From NCBI GenBank assembly GCA_003149345.1, contig QFWI01000008.1, forward strand, positions 248,001-312,000: a stretch of DNA of 64,000 bases, in the 5' to 3' direction. The position numbers and the translations under genes were made by a program. Positions 46,826 to 56,100 of this stretch are shown here, piece by piece. Position 1 is the stretch's first letter. Each line of letters starts with the position of its first letter. The notes beneath the pieces are model-generated. The model saw nothing but the letters and a program-made list of their open reading frames with translations. It had not been told where the DNA came from and did not search any database. Source of the stretch: Vampirovibrio chlorellavorus (GTDB lineage: Bacteria; Cyanobacteriota; Vampirovibrionia; Vampirovibrionales; Vampirovibrionaceae).

Positions 46826-47892
46826 TGGCTGGCATATTAGAGCGTTACCGCAATTTTTACGATTTCCCCGCCGATTTTCCCATCATCAGCCTGAACGAGG
46901 GCAATACTCCCCTCATTCCCGCCCCTAAAATCGCGGCGGAAGTCAGTCGCTTATCCGGCCAGCCGGGTATACAGGTCTTCCTGAAGTTTGAAGGGCTGAA
47001 CCCCACTGGTAGCTTTAAAGATCGGGGCATGACCTATGCCGTGTCCCAAGCGGTGGCCGACGGGCATACTCACATTATTTGCGCCAGCACTGGGAATACC
47101 AGCGCCGCGGCGGCGGCCTACGGCGCTCGGGCGGGCTTGAAGACCCTGATCATTCTGCCCGGTGGCAAAGTGGCCTTGGGTAAGCTGTCTCAGGCCATTA
47201 TGTACGGGGCGGCCATTGTGGAAATTGACGGCAACTTCGATCAGGCCCTCGACATCGTGCGGGCCTTGGGCGAAACCGGCAAAGTGTGCGTGGTGAATTC
47301 CATCAACCCTTACCGTTTGCAAGGGCAAAAAACCGGCGCTTTCGAACTGTGCGACAGTTTGGGAGAGGCCCCTGATGATCTGTACATCCCGGTGGGCAAC
47401 GCTGGCAACATTTCGGCCTACTGGATGGGCTTTAAAGAATACGCGGAGAAAGGCCTTTCCAGCAAACGCCCCCGCATGTGCGGTTATCAAGCGGCCGGGG
47501 CCGCCCCCATTATGCATGGGCACAAAATTGAAAAGCCGGAAACGCTGGCCACGGCCATTCGCATTGGCAACCCGGCCAGCTGGCAATTGGCCGAAGCGGC
47601 CCGGGATGAATCCGGGGGGCGGATTGATTGCGTGACGGATCCGCAGATTATAGCCGCTTATCAGTTTTTGGCCAGTCAGGAAGGGGTGCTGTGCGAACCC
47701 TCCAGTGCGGCCAGCGTGGCAGGCTTGTTGAAGGCCGCCACGTTATCGCAAGTGCAGGCCCATAGCACCATTGTATGCGTATTGACCGGCAATGGCCTGA
47801 AGGATCCCGACTCCGCCATTCAGTACGGCCAACCCCAACGGGCGCAACTGCCCGCCGATTCCGATCAGGTGGCCGTTTTTTTCGGGCTGTAG
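46825..47892 (+). CDS. thrC: Threonine synthase
   Basis: A 355-residue PLP enzyme converting O-phosphohomoserine to threonine. The PLP lysine is Lys65 in NPTGSFKDRGMT; STGNTSAAAAAYGARAG and PVGNAGNISAYWMG bind the phosphate and substrate. This is the shorter class of threonine synthase. It forms an operon with hom; the third gene, thrB, is on the opposite strand about 600 bases away. Confidence 0.97.
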   Translation: MAGILERYRNFYDFPADFPIISLNEGNTPLIPAPKIAAEVSRLSGQPGIQVFLKFEGLNPTGSFKDRGMTYAVSQAVADGHTHIICASTGNTSAAAAAYGARAGLKTLIILPGGKVALGKLSQAIMYGAAIVEIDGNFDQALDIVRALGETGKVCVVNSINPYRLQGQKTGAFELCDSLGEAPDDLYIPVGNAGNISAYWMGFKEYAEKGLSSKRPRMCGYQAAGAAPIMHGHKIEKPETLATAIRIGNPASWQLAEAARDESGGRIDCVTDPQIIAAYQFLASQEGVLCEPSSAASVAGLLKAATLSQVQAHSTIVCVLTGNGLKDPDSAIQYGQPQRAQLPADSDQVAVFFGL

Positions 47893-47926
47893 GCGGTCTA
47901 TCAACCGAATCCTCGAAAAGCGGTTC

Positions 47927-48376
47927 CTACTCCTGATAATCTCGGATACGCTGGCGGGTCTTTTCAATCAGGCAACTATAATGGGCAATGTCTGGATGAT
48001 TGCCGCCCGCCCGAAACGCCTGGCGACGTTGACACTCCGCATCCCGGTATTGCCGCCAGCGCTGCGTACTGAGCGCCAGACTCGGGGCGGCTTTTACTTT
48101 AGGCCAACGGGCGTCTACCTGTTTGGCCTGCGTTTGGGCCGCTTGCACCAGCCTGCTCAAGGCGGCTTCATCGGCCGCCAAAGTAGATTTCAAACAGGGC
48201 ACAGCCTCCCCAATGGTGGCCCCCTTTGCCGCGCAATGGCTCACCGGGTCTTCAGGCGTATCACAGGCCATGGCCAAGGGCCCCCACACAGCAAACCCTA
48301 CAGACAGCAATAGCAAGCCTGCCCCTCGCAAGCCCACCGGCTTTTTTGGTAGAGCGGAACAGGGATGATTCATCAT
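47927..48376 (-). CDS. LprI-type (DUF1311) exported protein
   Basis: A 149-residue protein with a signal peptide (GAGLLLLSVGFAVWGPLAMA) and a C-terminal LprI/DUF1311 domain (LALSTQRWRQYRDAECQRRQ ... HYSCLIEKTRQRIRDY). The paired Cys residues typically form a disulfide. LprI is a lysozyme inhibitor in Mycobacterium; most homologues are untested. GGAGGGGGCTC precedes the ATG. It lies between hom-thrC and thrB, convergent to thrC. Confidence 0.75.
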   Translation of the reverse strand: MMNHPCSALPKKPVGLRGAGLLLLSVGFAVWGPLAMACDTPEDPVSHCAAKGATIGEAVPCLKSTLAADEAALSRLVQAAQTQAKQVDARWPKVKAAPSLALSTQRWRQYRDAECQRRQAFRAGGNHPDIAHYSCLIEKTRQRIRDYQE

Positions 48377-48502
48377 GAGCCCCCTCCTTGAAGCATCAGA
48401 GCTTCCAACATCAAAACGTCACTGTTTGATTGTAACCGCCCGACTGACTCAGGCTTTAGATTTTGGTAAAGCCATTTCCTGAGTTTTTGTTTAGAAACAG
48501 TT

Positions 48503-49423
48503 TCAGGGGCCAGGCGCGGCGAGGCTTAACTGGGCCCCCTCGGTGTCCACACTCAGATCATTTACAATCATAGGCCAACCTTCAGCCTGAATGAGTCCCT
48601 GGAGTTTCTCCAGCAGAAAGGCGTGAATCACGGTGGGATAAAAAATGGCCATGGTGGAGCCGGAACCGCTGATGATCATGCCCAAGGCCCCATCCGCCAT
48701 CACCAGCCGCTCGATAGCCTCATACTCAGCAATTAGCTGCCGACGATAAGGCTGATGCATGCGGTCGTGCAAACTGGCCCGGAAGGCATCCGGGTCTTCC
48801 CGCAACAGGGCATAGGTCAGCACACTGGCTTTGCGCAGGTTGAAAATGGCATCCGCCATGACCACGGAAGTCGGCAAAATGCGGCGAGCCTCCTCGGTCA
48901 ACACCTCATAATTCGGGCTCACGGTCAACACCCGCCATTCCAAGGGCCAAGGCAAGCGGTAGGGAAGCTCATCATACAACACCACGCCCCCTAACAGGGC
49001 GGGAGCCACGTTATCCGGGTGTCCTTCCAGGGTCACCGCCAGCTCGAGCAAATCCAGGGATTCAAACGGCTGATTCAAAAGGTGATTGGCGGCGATGAGG
49101 CCAGCCACTACCGCCGTGGAACTACTCCCCAAGCCACGGGCCACCGGGATATCGGCGATAATGCGCACCTGAAGCGGAGGGCGGGACTGGCCCGCCTTTT
49201 CAAACAGCCGATCCATGGCCACAAACAACAGGTTTTTACCCACGCCCGAATCACAGCCCACCTGCAAGGCAGAAACATCAGCGGCCCCTTCGGGGGAAAA
49301 CACTAGACTATCCCGCTCGGCCTGCTGAAACTGGAAGCGATTATACAGGGAAACGGCCATGCCAAAACTATCAAAGCCCGGCCCCAGGTTGGCGATGGTG
49401 GCGGGAACGCGAACCGTAAACAT
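48503..49423 (-). CDS. thrB: Homoserine kinase
   Basis: A 306-residue GHMP kinase that phosphorylates homoserine. VRVPATIANLGPGFDSFGMA is the N-terminal motif, PVARGLGSSSTAVVAG the ATP-binding loop and GMIISGSGSTMAIF the third motif. All are standard. AAGGA lies upstream of the ATG. It is on the opposite strand to hom-thrC, so regulation of the three need not be shared. Confidence 0.96.
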   Translation of the reverse strand: MFTVRVPATIANLGPGFDSFGMAVSLYNRFQFQQAERDSLVFSPEGAADVSALQVGCDSGVGKNLLFVAMDRLFEKAGQSRPPLQVRIIADIPVARGLGSSSTAVVAGLIAANHLLNQPFESLDLLELAVTLEGHPDNVAPALLGGVVLYDELPYRLPWPLEWRVLTVSPNYEVLTEEARRILPTSVVMADAIFNLRKASVLTYALLREDPDAFRASLHDRMHQPYRRQLIAEYEAIERLVMADGALGMIISGSGSTMAIFYPTVIHAFLLEKLQGLIQAEGWPMIVNDLSVDTEGAQLSLAAPGP

Positions 49424-49639
49424 CCCGATGAATCCTTATAAGCAGACTGTAATACCGTAGGGCAACAGTCTACCCCAAATAGGCCAAGTATCGGGCATGG
49501 CCTTGTTTGCCGAGGAATTTCCGACTCCCGATCAGTTACTACCCGGAACAGTCGGGACTGCCCGTGTGGCTAACCGAGATCAACCATAAATTTTACACAC
49601 ACGGGCAATATAACAAATAGTTAAAAAAACATAATATAG

Positions 49640-49738
49640 ATTCATTGAAACAAGTTTAAACCCTATAGCTCAAACGTACTTTCCACGCTTTACCACTCGT
49701 GCCCTTTGCAGTTCATCTGTGAAGGGTTTTTCTTTTTT
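49640..49738 (+). ncRNA. Candidate small RNA, unit 1
   Basis: A plus-strand unit with no gene upstream: AT-rich promoter-like sequence (TAATAT at 49632), a 36-base block at 49665-49700 (begins ATAGCTCAAACG) that recurs exactly at 50174-50209, and a strong terminator with stem CCCTTTGCAG / CTGTGAAGGG (G-U pairs) and TTTTTCTTTTTT at 49702-49738. The flanking genes are both on the minus strand, so this terminator has no gene to serve. The 5' end is estimated. Confidence 0.5.
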
Positions 49739-49853
49739 GAAAATTTCGGATGCTGAGATTTCGGAATGCCACCCGACTATGCCATTTGTCATTCCCATGA
49801 ATTAAAGGACTGACATTAACCCAATAAATTCCGTGCTGAGACTCTTTTCCGGG

Positions 49854-49873
49854 ATTCCCGCCACCGCGGGAAT
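49854..49873. repeat. dRS3-like palindrome
   Basis: ATTCCC-n8-GGGAAT (spacer GCCACCGC) followed by GACCAA. A half-site, TCATTCCCATGAATT, lies near 49791. It matches the one at 39415. Confidence 0.82.
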
Positions 49874-49897
49874 GACCAAGCGAAGCGTCAAAAACAA

Positions 49898-50068
49898 GGT
49901 AACGTGGAAAGCTACCTAAAATCAGTGTCTCAAAGCGAAACAGACTATCTTGGGATGGTTTTGAAACAAAATTAAAAAGAAGGCTTGGCAAATCTTGGCA
50001 GAAGCAGTTCCACGGCTTGTCTGAGCTGTACGCAGTTTTGCAAACGTGATGTGAAGGCAGCCTTACCA
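49898..50068 (-). repeat. Palindromic element, degraded copy C
   Basis: Read on the minus strand it begins GGTAAGGCTGCCTTCAC..., with AAAACTGCGTACAGCTC, which matches copies A and B closely, then TGCCAAGCCTTCTTTTT, shared with copy B. The other end keeps only weak similarity (CTAAAATCAGTG..CTCAAAG) and carries GGTAACGTGG. It lies between the two small-RNA candidates. Confidence 0.6.
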
Positions 50069-50149
50069 AAAAGAATTGCCCTAGCCAAGTGGGGCCCCAA
50101 TTATAGTCGCCCGGGTGATATTCCTCACCCCAAGTTCCTCATTATCATA

Positions 50150-50235
50150 TTGATATCTACATTGATTGAACCAATAGCTCAAACGTACTTTCCACGCTTT
50201 ACCACTCGTAGCCCTTCTCCACGAAGGGCTTTTTT
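50150..50235 (+). ncRNA. Candidate small RNA, unit 2
   Basis: The same 36-base block as unit 1 (50174-50209) with similar AT-rich sequence before it (ATTGATTGAACC vs ATTGAAACAAG) and a terminator with stem GCCCTTC / GAAGGGC and six T residues (50211-50235). Like unit 1 it is on the plus strand between minus-strand genes. No frame of useful length is encoded. The 5' end is estimated. Confidence 0.5.
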
Positions 50236-50277
50236 ATTGGCATGAGGCCGCTTGGCCTTTTATGGGGCTTGAAACTA

Positions 50278-50604
50278 TTAGTCTTGAAACACCACAAACA
50301 CGGCCAGCACAATTAACGCAAAGCCTGCCACATAGTTCCACTTGAAAGGCTCTTTCAGATAAAAGACCGAAAACAAGGCAAATACGACCAGCGTAATCAC
50401 TTCCTGCATCACCTTTAATTGAGCGCCGCTAAACTGTCCATAGCCCAGTCGATTGGCGGGCACTTGCAGGCAGTACTCAAAAAAAGCGATGCCCCAACTC
50501 ACCAGAATGACAATCCACAAGGGCGAACTGCGAAACTTGAGATGCCCGTACCAGGCGAAGGTCATAAACACGTTGGAGAGAATCAGCAGGACAATCGACC
50601 CCAT
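50278..50604 (-). CDS. DMT-family membrane protein (DUF486)
   Basis: A 108-residue protein with four membrane helices (GSIVLLILSNVFMTFAWYGH, WIVILVSWGIAFFEYCL, ITLVVFALFSVFYLK, YVAGFALIVLAVFVV). Motifs AFFEYCLQVPANRLG and QEVITL are typical of DUF486, a small four-helix group in the drug/metabolite transporter superfamily. The substrate is unknown. Its ATG is 7 bases after the stop of the upstream DgcA gene, so it is probably co-transcribed with the D-glutamate pair. Confidence 0.85.
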   Translation of the reverse strand: MGSIVLLILSNVFMTFAWYGHLKFRSSPLWIVILVSWGIAFFEYCLQVPANRLGYGQFSGAQLKVMQEVITLVVFALFSVFYLKEPFKWNYVAGFALIVLAVFVVFQD

Positions 50605-50611
50605 TAGCCCG

Positions 50612-51667
50612 TCACCGTGTGCTGCGGGGAATCACGCCCAAGCCAGGCCGATGGGGCAGGTAAAACCGGCTGCCTTCAAAGACAATGCCCTCATAAGGAT
50701 CTTCGCCCATTAGCAAGGCCCCGTCCAAATCGCAGTAGTCCACCAGGGGGCTGAGCTGGGCAAAGGCGGTGACCGACAGAGAACTCTCCCCGAAGCCCCC
50801 CAGCATGATACGCAAATGATGGGCCCGGGCGGCATGGATCATGCGCAGGGCCTCCGTGAGTCCCCCGGTTTTGGTGTGCTTTAGATTAATGGCATGAAAG
50901 TACCGGGCACAGCGCGGTATATCCTGGAGGGTGTGACAACTCTCATCCGCCATCAGGGGGAGGGGACTCTCCGCCTTCAGCCGCTCGTAATCCGCATCGG
51001 CGCAGGTCAGCTTGAGGGGCTCTTCCACAAACTCCACATGGTTTTCGCTGAGCAGGGGAGCGATGGCCAGAAAATCCTGTACCTCCCAGGCGGCGTTGGC
51101 ATCTACCCGGAGTGTCACTTGCGGATGCGGAGCCAGCGCCCGAATGGCTTCAAACAGGGGGGCGTCCTGCGGAGATCCCAATTTGACTTTTAAGACATCG
51201 TAGCCACGGGACAGGGCGATTTCGGTTTTCCGCTTCACTGTATCCAGATCGGCAATGCCAATGGTATAGGAGCTTTTGGGGGCCTGGGTCGCATCCAGTC
51301 CCCACAGTTTCCACACGGGCAGATTCAGGATTTTCCCCTGTAAATCGTAAAAGGCCTGATCGATGGCCGATTTGGCGGCTAAATTTCCGGGAATTTTCTC
51401 AAAGCGAGCCTGCAACTTTTGAATGTCAAAAGGGCTTAAACCGCTCAAAACACCGTCGGCATTTAATTGATCATAAAAGCGGCACACTGAATCGGCATCT
51501 TCTCCGTAGAAGCTGGAGGGGACGGATTCCCCTTGTCCACAATAGGATTTTCCCTCATATTCAGCATCAAGGCTCACCACCACTGTGGTGCTTTCCGCGT
51601 TAGACTGGCGGGAAATGGTGAAGGTAAACTCATAGGGCAGCGTCAGGCGTTGATAGCGAAGTTGCAC
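50612..51667 (-). CDS. dgcA: Enolase-superfamily epimerase (DgcA-like)
   Basis: A 351-residue member of the dipeptide epimerase/muconate-lactonising group. Active-site elements: LKVKLG with Lys160/162, VDANAAW (Asp189, Asn191), VEEPL (Glu215/216), ADES (Asp241) and the second base in KTGG (Lys266). L-Ala-D/L-Glu epimerases have the same set, and so does DgcA, the N-acetyl-D-glutamate racemase of a D-glutamate catabolic pathway. The DUF1611 neighbour strongly favours DgcA, but the single-protein evidence does not exclude a dipeptide epimerase. Confidence 0.85.
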   Translation of the reverse strand: MQLRYQRLTLPYEFTFTISRQSNAESTTVVVSLDAEYEGKSYCGQGESVPSSFYGEDADSVCRFYDQLNADGVLSGLSPFDIQKLQARFEKIPGNLAAKSAIDQAFYDLQGKILNLPVWKLWGLDATQAPKSSYTIGIADLDTVKRKTEIALSRGYDVLKVKLGSPQDAPLFEAIRALAPHPQVTLRVDANAAWEVQDFLAIAPLLSENHVEFVEEPLKLTCADADYERLKAESPLPLMADESCHTLQDIPRCARYFHAINLKHTKTGGLTEALRMIHAARAHHLRIMLGGFGESSLSVTAFAQLSPLVDYCDLDGALLMGEDPYEGIVFEGSRFYLPHRPGLGVIPRSTR

Positions 51668-51743
51668 GGGAACACATCCTTGTAGTTTTAATCAATGTGG
51701 TTTTAATCGATTCAGTAACAGGGCAGTGTAGAAGGGCGAGCCT

Positions 51744-52949
51744 TTAGGCCAGGGAATCGGCGGTGTTTTGCACCGGAATCACAGCCAGGGCTTCCAACAG
51801 GTGTTGCACACCGTGGCGCACCGGATCCGTGGCCGGTAAGCCCGTTTCCAGTCGAATCTGATGCAGATATCGATCGGCGTCCGCTTCAGAAAGGGCGGAG
51901 GTGTTGACGGCAATTCCAGCCACCCGGGCCTTCGGTTGTCCGGCGGGTCGCACCCAGCTGGCCGCTGTTTCATAAAGCTGAATCAGTTCCTTGACCGGGG
52001 GCATGGTCACCTGCGGATAATTACGGATGTGCGTTTGCCCCGCCTGAGTACACAGGATCATGGCATCGGGGTTGGAGCCATGCAGCAGGGAAAGGGTCAC
52101 CCCGGAATAAGCCGGATGCAACAGGGAGCCTTGGCCTTCCACAAACAGGGTGTGGAGTTGGCTGGATTTGCTGTCGGCCCTCAGGCTGGCTATTTCATCC
52201 TGAAGGCACGTTTCAATGCCACCGGCCATAAAATCCCCAATGACCCGATCCAATGGGACGCCCCGACCGGCGATGAGAATGCCGGTTTGCCCGGTGGCCA
52301 CAAAGCCGCTGGAGGCGCCGTGCTGTCGGGCTTGAGCCCAGAGTTCCAGAGCGGTGTGCATTTTACCCACCGCGCAATCGGAGCCGACCATGGTAATGAC
52401 TTTCAACTGTTCCGGGCGGGGCTGCTGCCGGTTGATCTCCTGAAAGCGATGCCGACCGTAAGCCTCTGGATCTCGCACATCCCACAAAATGACCCGGTGC
52501 TGCTGGGCCAGACTGACCAAATCGGGTTCCTCTTTCAAGAAAAAATGCAGGCCATTAATAATATGCAAGCCATTTTCAATAGCCTGTTTCAGGATGCCTT
52601 TCCAGGCTGCGGGTAGTTGTCCGCCGGGAGGGGCGGTGCCAATCAACAGGGCTTTGGGGCCATGGGTCAGCGCCTCGGGGAGCGTGGCCACAATGGGGGC
52701 GTCGCAAGGCAGGCCGGTCGATTCCCGAACGGTCTTTCCGACCTGAGTGCTGTCAATCACGGCGGCAATGGGCCACTGTCCGTACCGGATCACGCCCAGG
52801 GCCAGCTTGGACTGGGATTGTCCAAAGCACCCGTCCGACAAGATGACCAAAGGGGTATTGCCGGGGTTGGGAAAAATGGACGCACCGTCCATGGGTTGCC
52901 CGTTTAAATTCACCATGCTCAAACTCTCTAGTGGGGGACTTTCTTTCAA
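51744..52949 (-). CDS. dgcN: DUF1611 protein, probable D-glutamate N-acetyltransferase (DgcN-like)
   Basis: A 401-residue DUF1611 protein. It has the N-terminal half with VILSDGCFGQSQSKLALGVI and the P-loop-like C-terminal half with VGSDCAVGKMHTAL (GSDCAVGK at 189-196), then LFVEGQGSLLHPAYSGVTLS. DgcN of D-glutamate catabolism belongs to this family and is paired with DgcA, as here (76-base gap). It would acetylate D-Glu to N-acetyl-D-Glu, which DgcA then racemises. Start is TTG at 52949 (GAGG upstream) or ATG at 52916. Confidence 0.82.
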   Translation of the reverse strand: MKESPPLESLSMVNLNGQPMDGASIFPNPGNTPLVILSDGCFGQSQSKLALGVIRYGQWPIAAVIDSTQVGKTVRESTGLPCDAPIVATLPEALTHGPKALLIGTAPPGGQLPAAWKGILKQAIENGLHIINGLHFFLKEEPDLVSLAQQHRVILWDVRDPEAYGRHRFQEINRQQPRPEQLKVITMVGSDCAVGKMHTALELWAQARQHGASSGFVATGQTGILIAGRGVPLDRVIGDFMAGGIETCLQDEIASLRADSKSSQLHTLFVEGQGSLLHPAYSGVTLSLLHGSNPDAMILCTQAGQTHIRNYPQVTMPPVKELIQLYETAASWVRPAGQPKARVAGIAVNTSALSEADADRYLHQIRLETGLPATDPVRHGVQHLLEALAVIPVQNTADSLA

Positions 52950-53183
52950 CGGCCTCAGCTTTTGTTTCTTTTAGTATTCTAGGCCTTTTTTCGCCCCCTG
53001 AGAATATTATGTCCCCTCAGCAAAACTTGTAATGAGGATGGTTCTCAAGTGTTCACTCCCGCACCCGTTTGCAGCGAGCGCAAACGCCCTGGAATAAGAC
53101 ACTGTCCCTCCGGGAAAGCCCCTTACCCTCAGCCACCCAACAAGCGCCCTGCTCAATAGCAGACAGGTTAGATGGCAAACCGG

Positions 53184-56100
53184 CTAGCCGCTGGTGCCCA
53201 GACCCGTGGCCACTCCCTCAATACTGGAGACAATTACCCGGTGGTAGGCTTCCAGCATGGGGCTATCGGGCTCATCCACGCCCAGCTGGCGGTACTTGGA
53301 CAACAAGCGCACCTGAATGTAGTTCAAGGGATCCAGATACGGCTCTTTCAGCTCAATGGAACGCTTCAGAAACTGGGATTCCGGTTCACTCAACAGGGGG
53401 CGCCCGCTGATTTCCCGAATCATCCGCAGGGTGAGTTCGTATTCGGTTTCAATATCCTCCAGGATGGCCAGCGTATTGGCTTGATCCTGAGCCAGACTGC
53501 AATAATAGCGGGCAATGCTGAGATCGGTTTGCCGCAAGATGATTTCACTATTTTCCAGAATGCTTTTAAGGAAATGCCACTGCTGATAGGTTTGTTGCAG
53601 CACCGCCGTATTTTCAGCGGGGTTTTCGGCCACGAACCGGGACAATGCCGTGCCCAGACCATACCAGCCGGGGATAATTTGCCGGGACTGGAACCAGCGG
53701 AACACCCAGGGAATGGCCCGTAAATCGCTGACACTCTGGATGTTTCGCCGATGACTGGGTCGGGAGCCGATTTTGACCAGCTCCACTTCTTTCGGGGTCA
53801 CTTGCTCAAAGTACTCAATAAAGTGCGGATTATCATGCACCAGGCGGTTGTACTTATCCCGTGCGTAAGCCGACAACTGCTCGGCCAGGGCTTCCCAGCG
53901 AGCGGCTTGAGGGCTGGAGGCACCGTTGGGTGAGGGCGCTCCCGGCTCGATATTTTTTTGAATGATGGCGTTGAGCAAACTTTCGCACCGGGCCTGAGCC
54001 GTTTCCGGCACGTTGTAAAACCGGGATAAGACTTCACCCTGCTCGGTGAGATCCTGCCCGTAACGCACCGTGTGCGGGGGTAACGCCTGAATGGCCCGCT
54101 GGGCCGGGCCGCCGCCCCGGCCTAAATTGCCGCCCCGGCCGTGAAAAAATCGCAACTCCACACCCGCTTCTTCGGCCACGGCCCACAAGGCTTGCTGGGC
54201 CTTGTAGATACTCCAGTTACTGGTAAAGTAACCGCCATCCTTGTTGCTGTCGGAGTACCCCACCATGATCATCTGCCGGTTTCCCCGGCAAGCGAGATGC
54301 GCCCGATATGCGGGGTTGGCGAACACGTCCCGCATAATGCCCACGGCGTTCTGCAAGTCGGGAATGGTCTCAAACAATGGCACAATGTCCATGTGGCTTT
54401 CGTAGCGTTCCGCTGCCCCCGGAGCGGTCAGTACCGGGTAGAACAGTCCCTGGGTTTTCATCACCAGCAGGGCCGAATATAGATCCAGCGGAGAGGAGGC
54501 CATGGTCAGCACCAGATTCTGGCAGGCGTTGGGGCTAATAAACCGACGGGCCTTGTTGGCGGTATTGAGCATGCCCAGCAGGCGTTGAATGTACTGGCGA
54601 TCCTGTGGAGAGTAAGGCAGCTCCTCGCTTTCCCAATGCTGGGTATTCACCACCTTGGGAGACAGAATTTCAGTGGCCAAAGCGGCTTCCATTGAGAGGG
54701 CCGGATCGATTTTGGCGGCGGTCAGAATGGCTTGAGCCGTCCGGTTAATATGACTGCTTTCTTCCCGCAGATCGATGGAAGCAAAGTGGAAGCCAAAAAT
54801 GCGCACGGTCTGGCGGAGTTTATCCAGACGCACCTGCACCGAGCGGTGATAGCCTTTTTCCGCCAAACTCTGGCAAACCAGATCAAAATCGGCCAACAAC
54901 GCCTGACTGCTGGGATAAATAAACGGCGCGCTCAAATCCTGATCCGAGGACAGGAACACATTGCGGTTCAGGGTGCGCTCCAGACGGAGGGCCATTAAAT
55001 TCAACTTCAACCGATAGGGTTCCCGCTCCATCTGCTCGGGATAATTGCGCACTTCCAGCCGGGCCAGTCGCAGCGCTTCCAGATCATTCAGAATTGACTG
55101 TTTCAGGGCCTCATTAATGCCCACCCGGTGCCAGGCGTGACTGATCTGATCCAGCAGGGTCGCCCGCAAGTCGTCTATGTAACGGCGTAAAACAGCTCGA
55201 TGCTGGCGTAACAAGGCGTCTGAAAAAACGTCCGGGTTCACAAAAGGATTGCCGTCCATATCGCCCCCCACCCAGCTGCCAAGGGTCATCACCGGTTCGG
55301 TAGGCGGGGTGGTGGATTCCGGGTAATAAAAGTTGATGGCCTGATGCAATTTTTGATGCACGCTGGGCAAGGTTTCGTACAGGGTGTGCGTCAGGTAGCT
55401 TAGCACCCGGCTGATTTCCTCGCTGGGTTCCGGCTTGGTCCACCGGCTGAACTGGGTGGCCCACAAGACCTCAATTTTTTCACTCAGCTGAACCAGCAAT
55501 TGTTGTTGCTGAAAGGGGGACACATTGGGAGCGTGCATGGCCTGCAAAATGTAGAAAATGTCTTTCTGGTGATGCAGGATGGTCTGTCGCAAAATCTTGG
55601 TGGGATGGGCGGTGATGACCAGACGGGCATTGAGCCTGTCTATGGTTGCTTTCAGCTGGGACAAAGGAATTTGGGCGTCACTGGCCTTGCGGATGGCGGC
55701 CAGAATCCCTTGCGAGGGCTCCTGATTGGCCGTGTTGAACTTTTCACTCTGATGGAATTCCTCGGCAATACCAGCCAGCAACAGGAACAGGCGAAAGGCG
55801 GCCACCGCCTTGTGCAACTGGGCTCTCTGGGACAGATCATCCTTGCCCCGCAACTCATCCTCGATAATGCGATGAATCCGCTCCACCCCGATTTGACCGG
55901 ATTGACGACGGGCATCCTTGGAACACTGGCGCAGGGTTTCAATAAAACGGTAAAAATCCTCGCCCTCATGCTCGCAAATAATCAGGCCCAACAAAGCCCC
56001 CAGCAAACGCACATCGTCGGTCAGGGCATCGCCGGTTTTGGTGGGGACGGCTTTTTCAAAGTTGCCAGAGCTCTCTCCTTCCGGGGCAGGGGACAACGGT

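Noticed and set aside
49713-50069. 118-codon minus-strand frame in the repeat region
   Set aside because: It reads through the dRS3-like palindrome (the RGGGNPG signature) and copy C, a common false ORF over such repeats.
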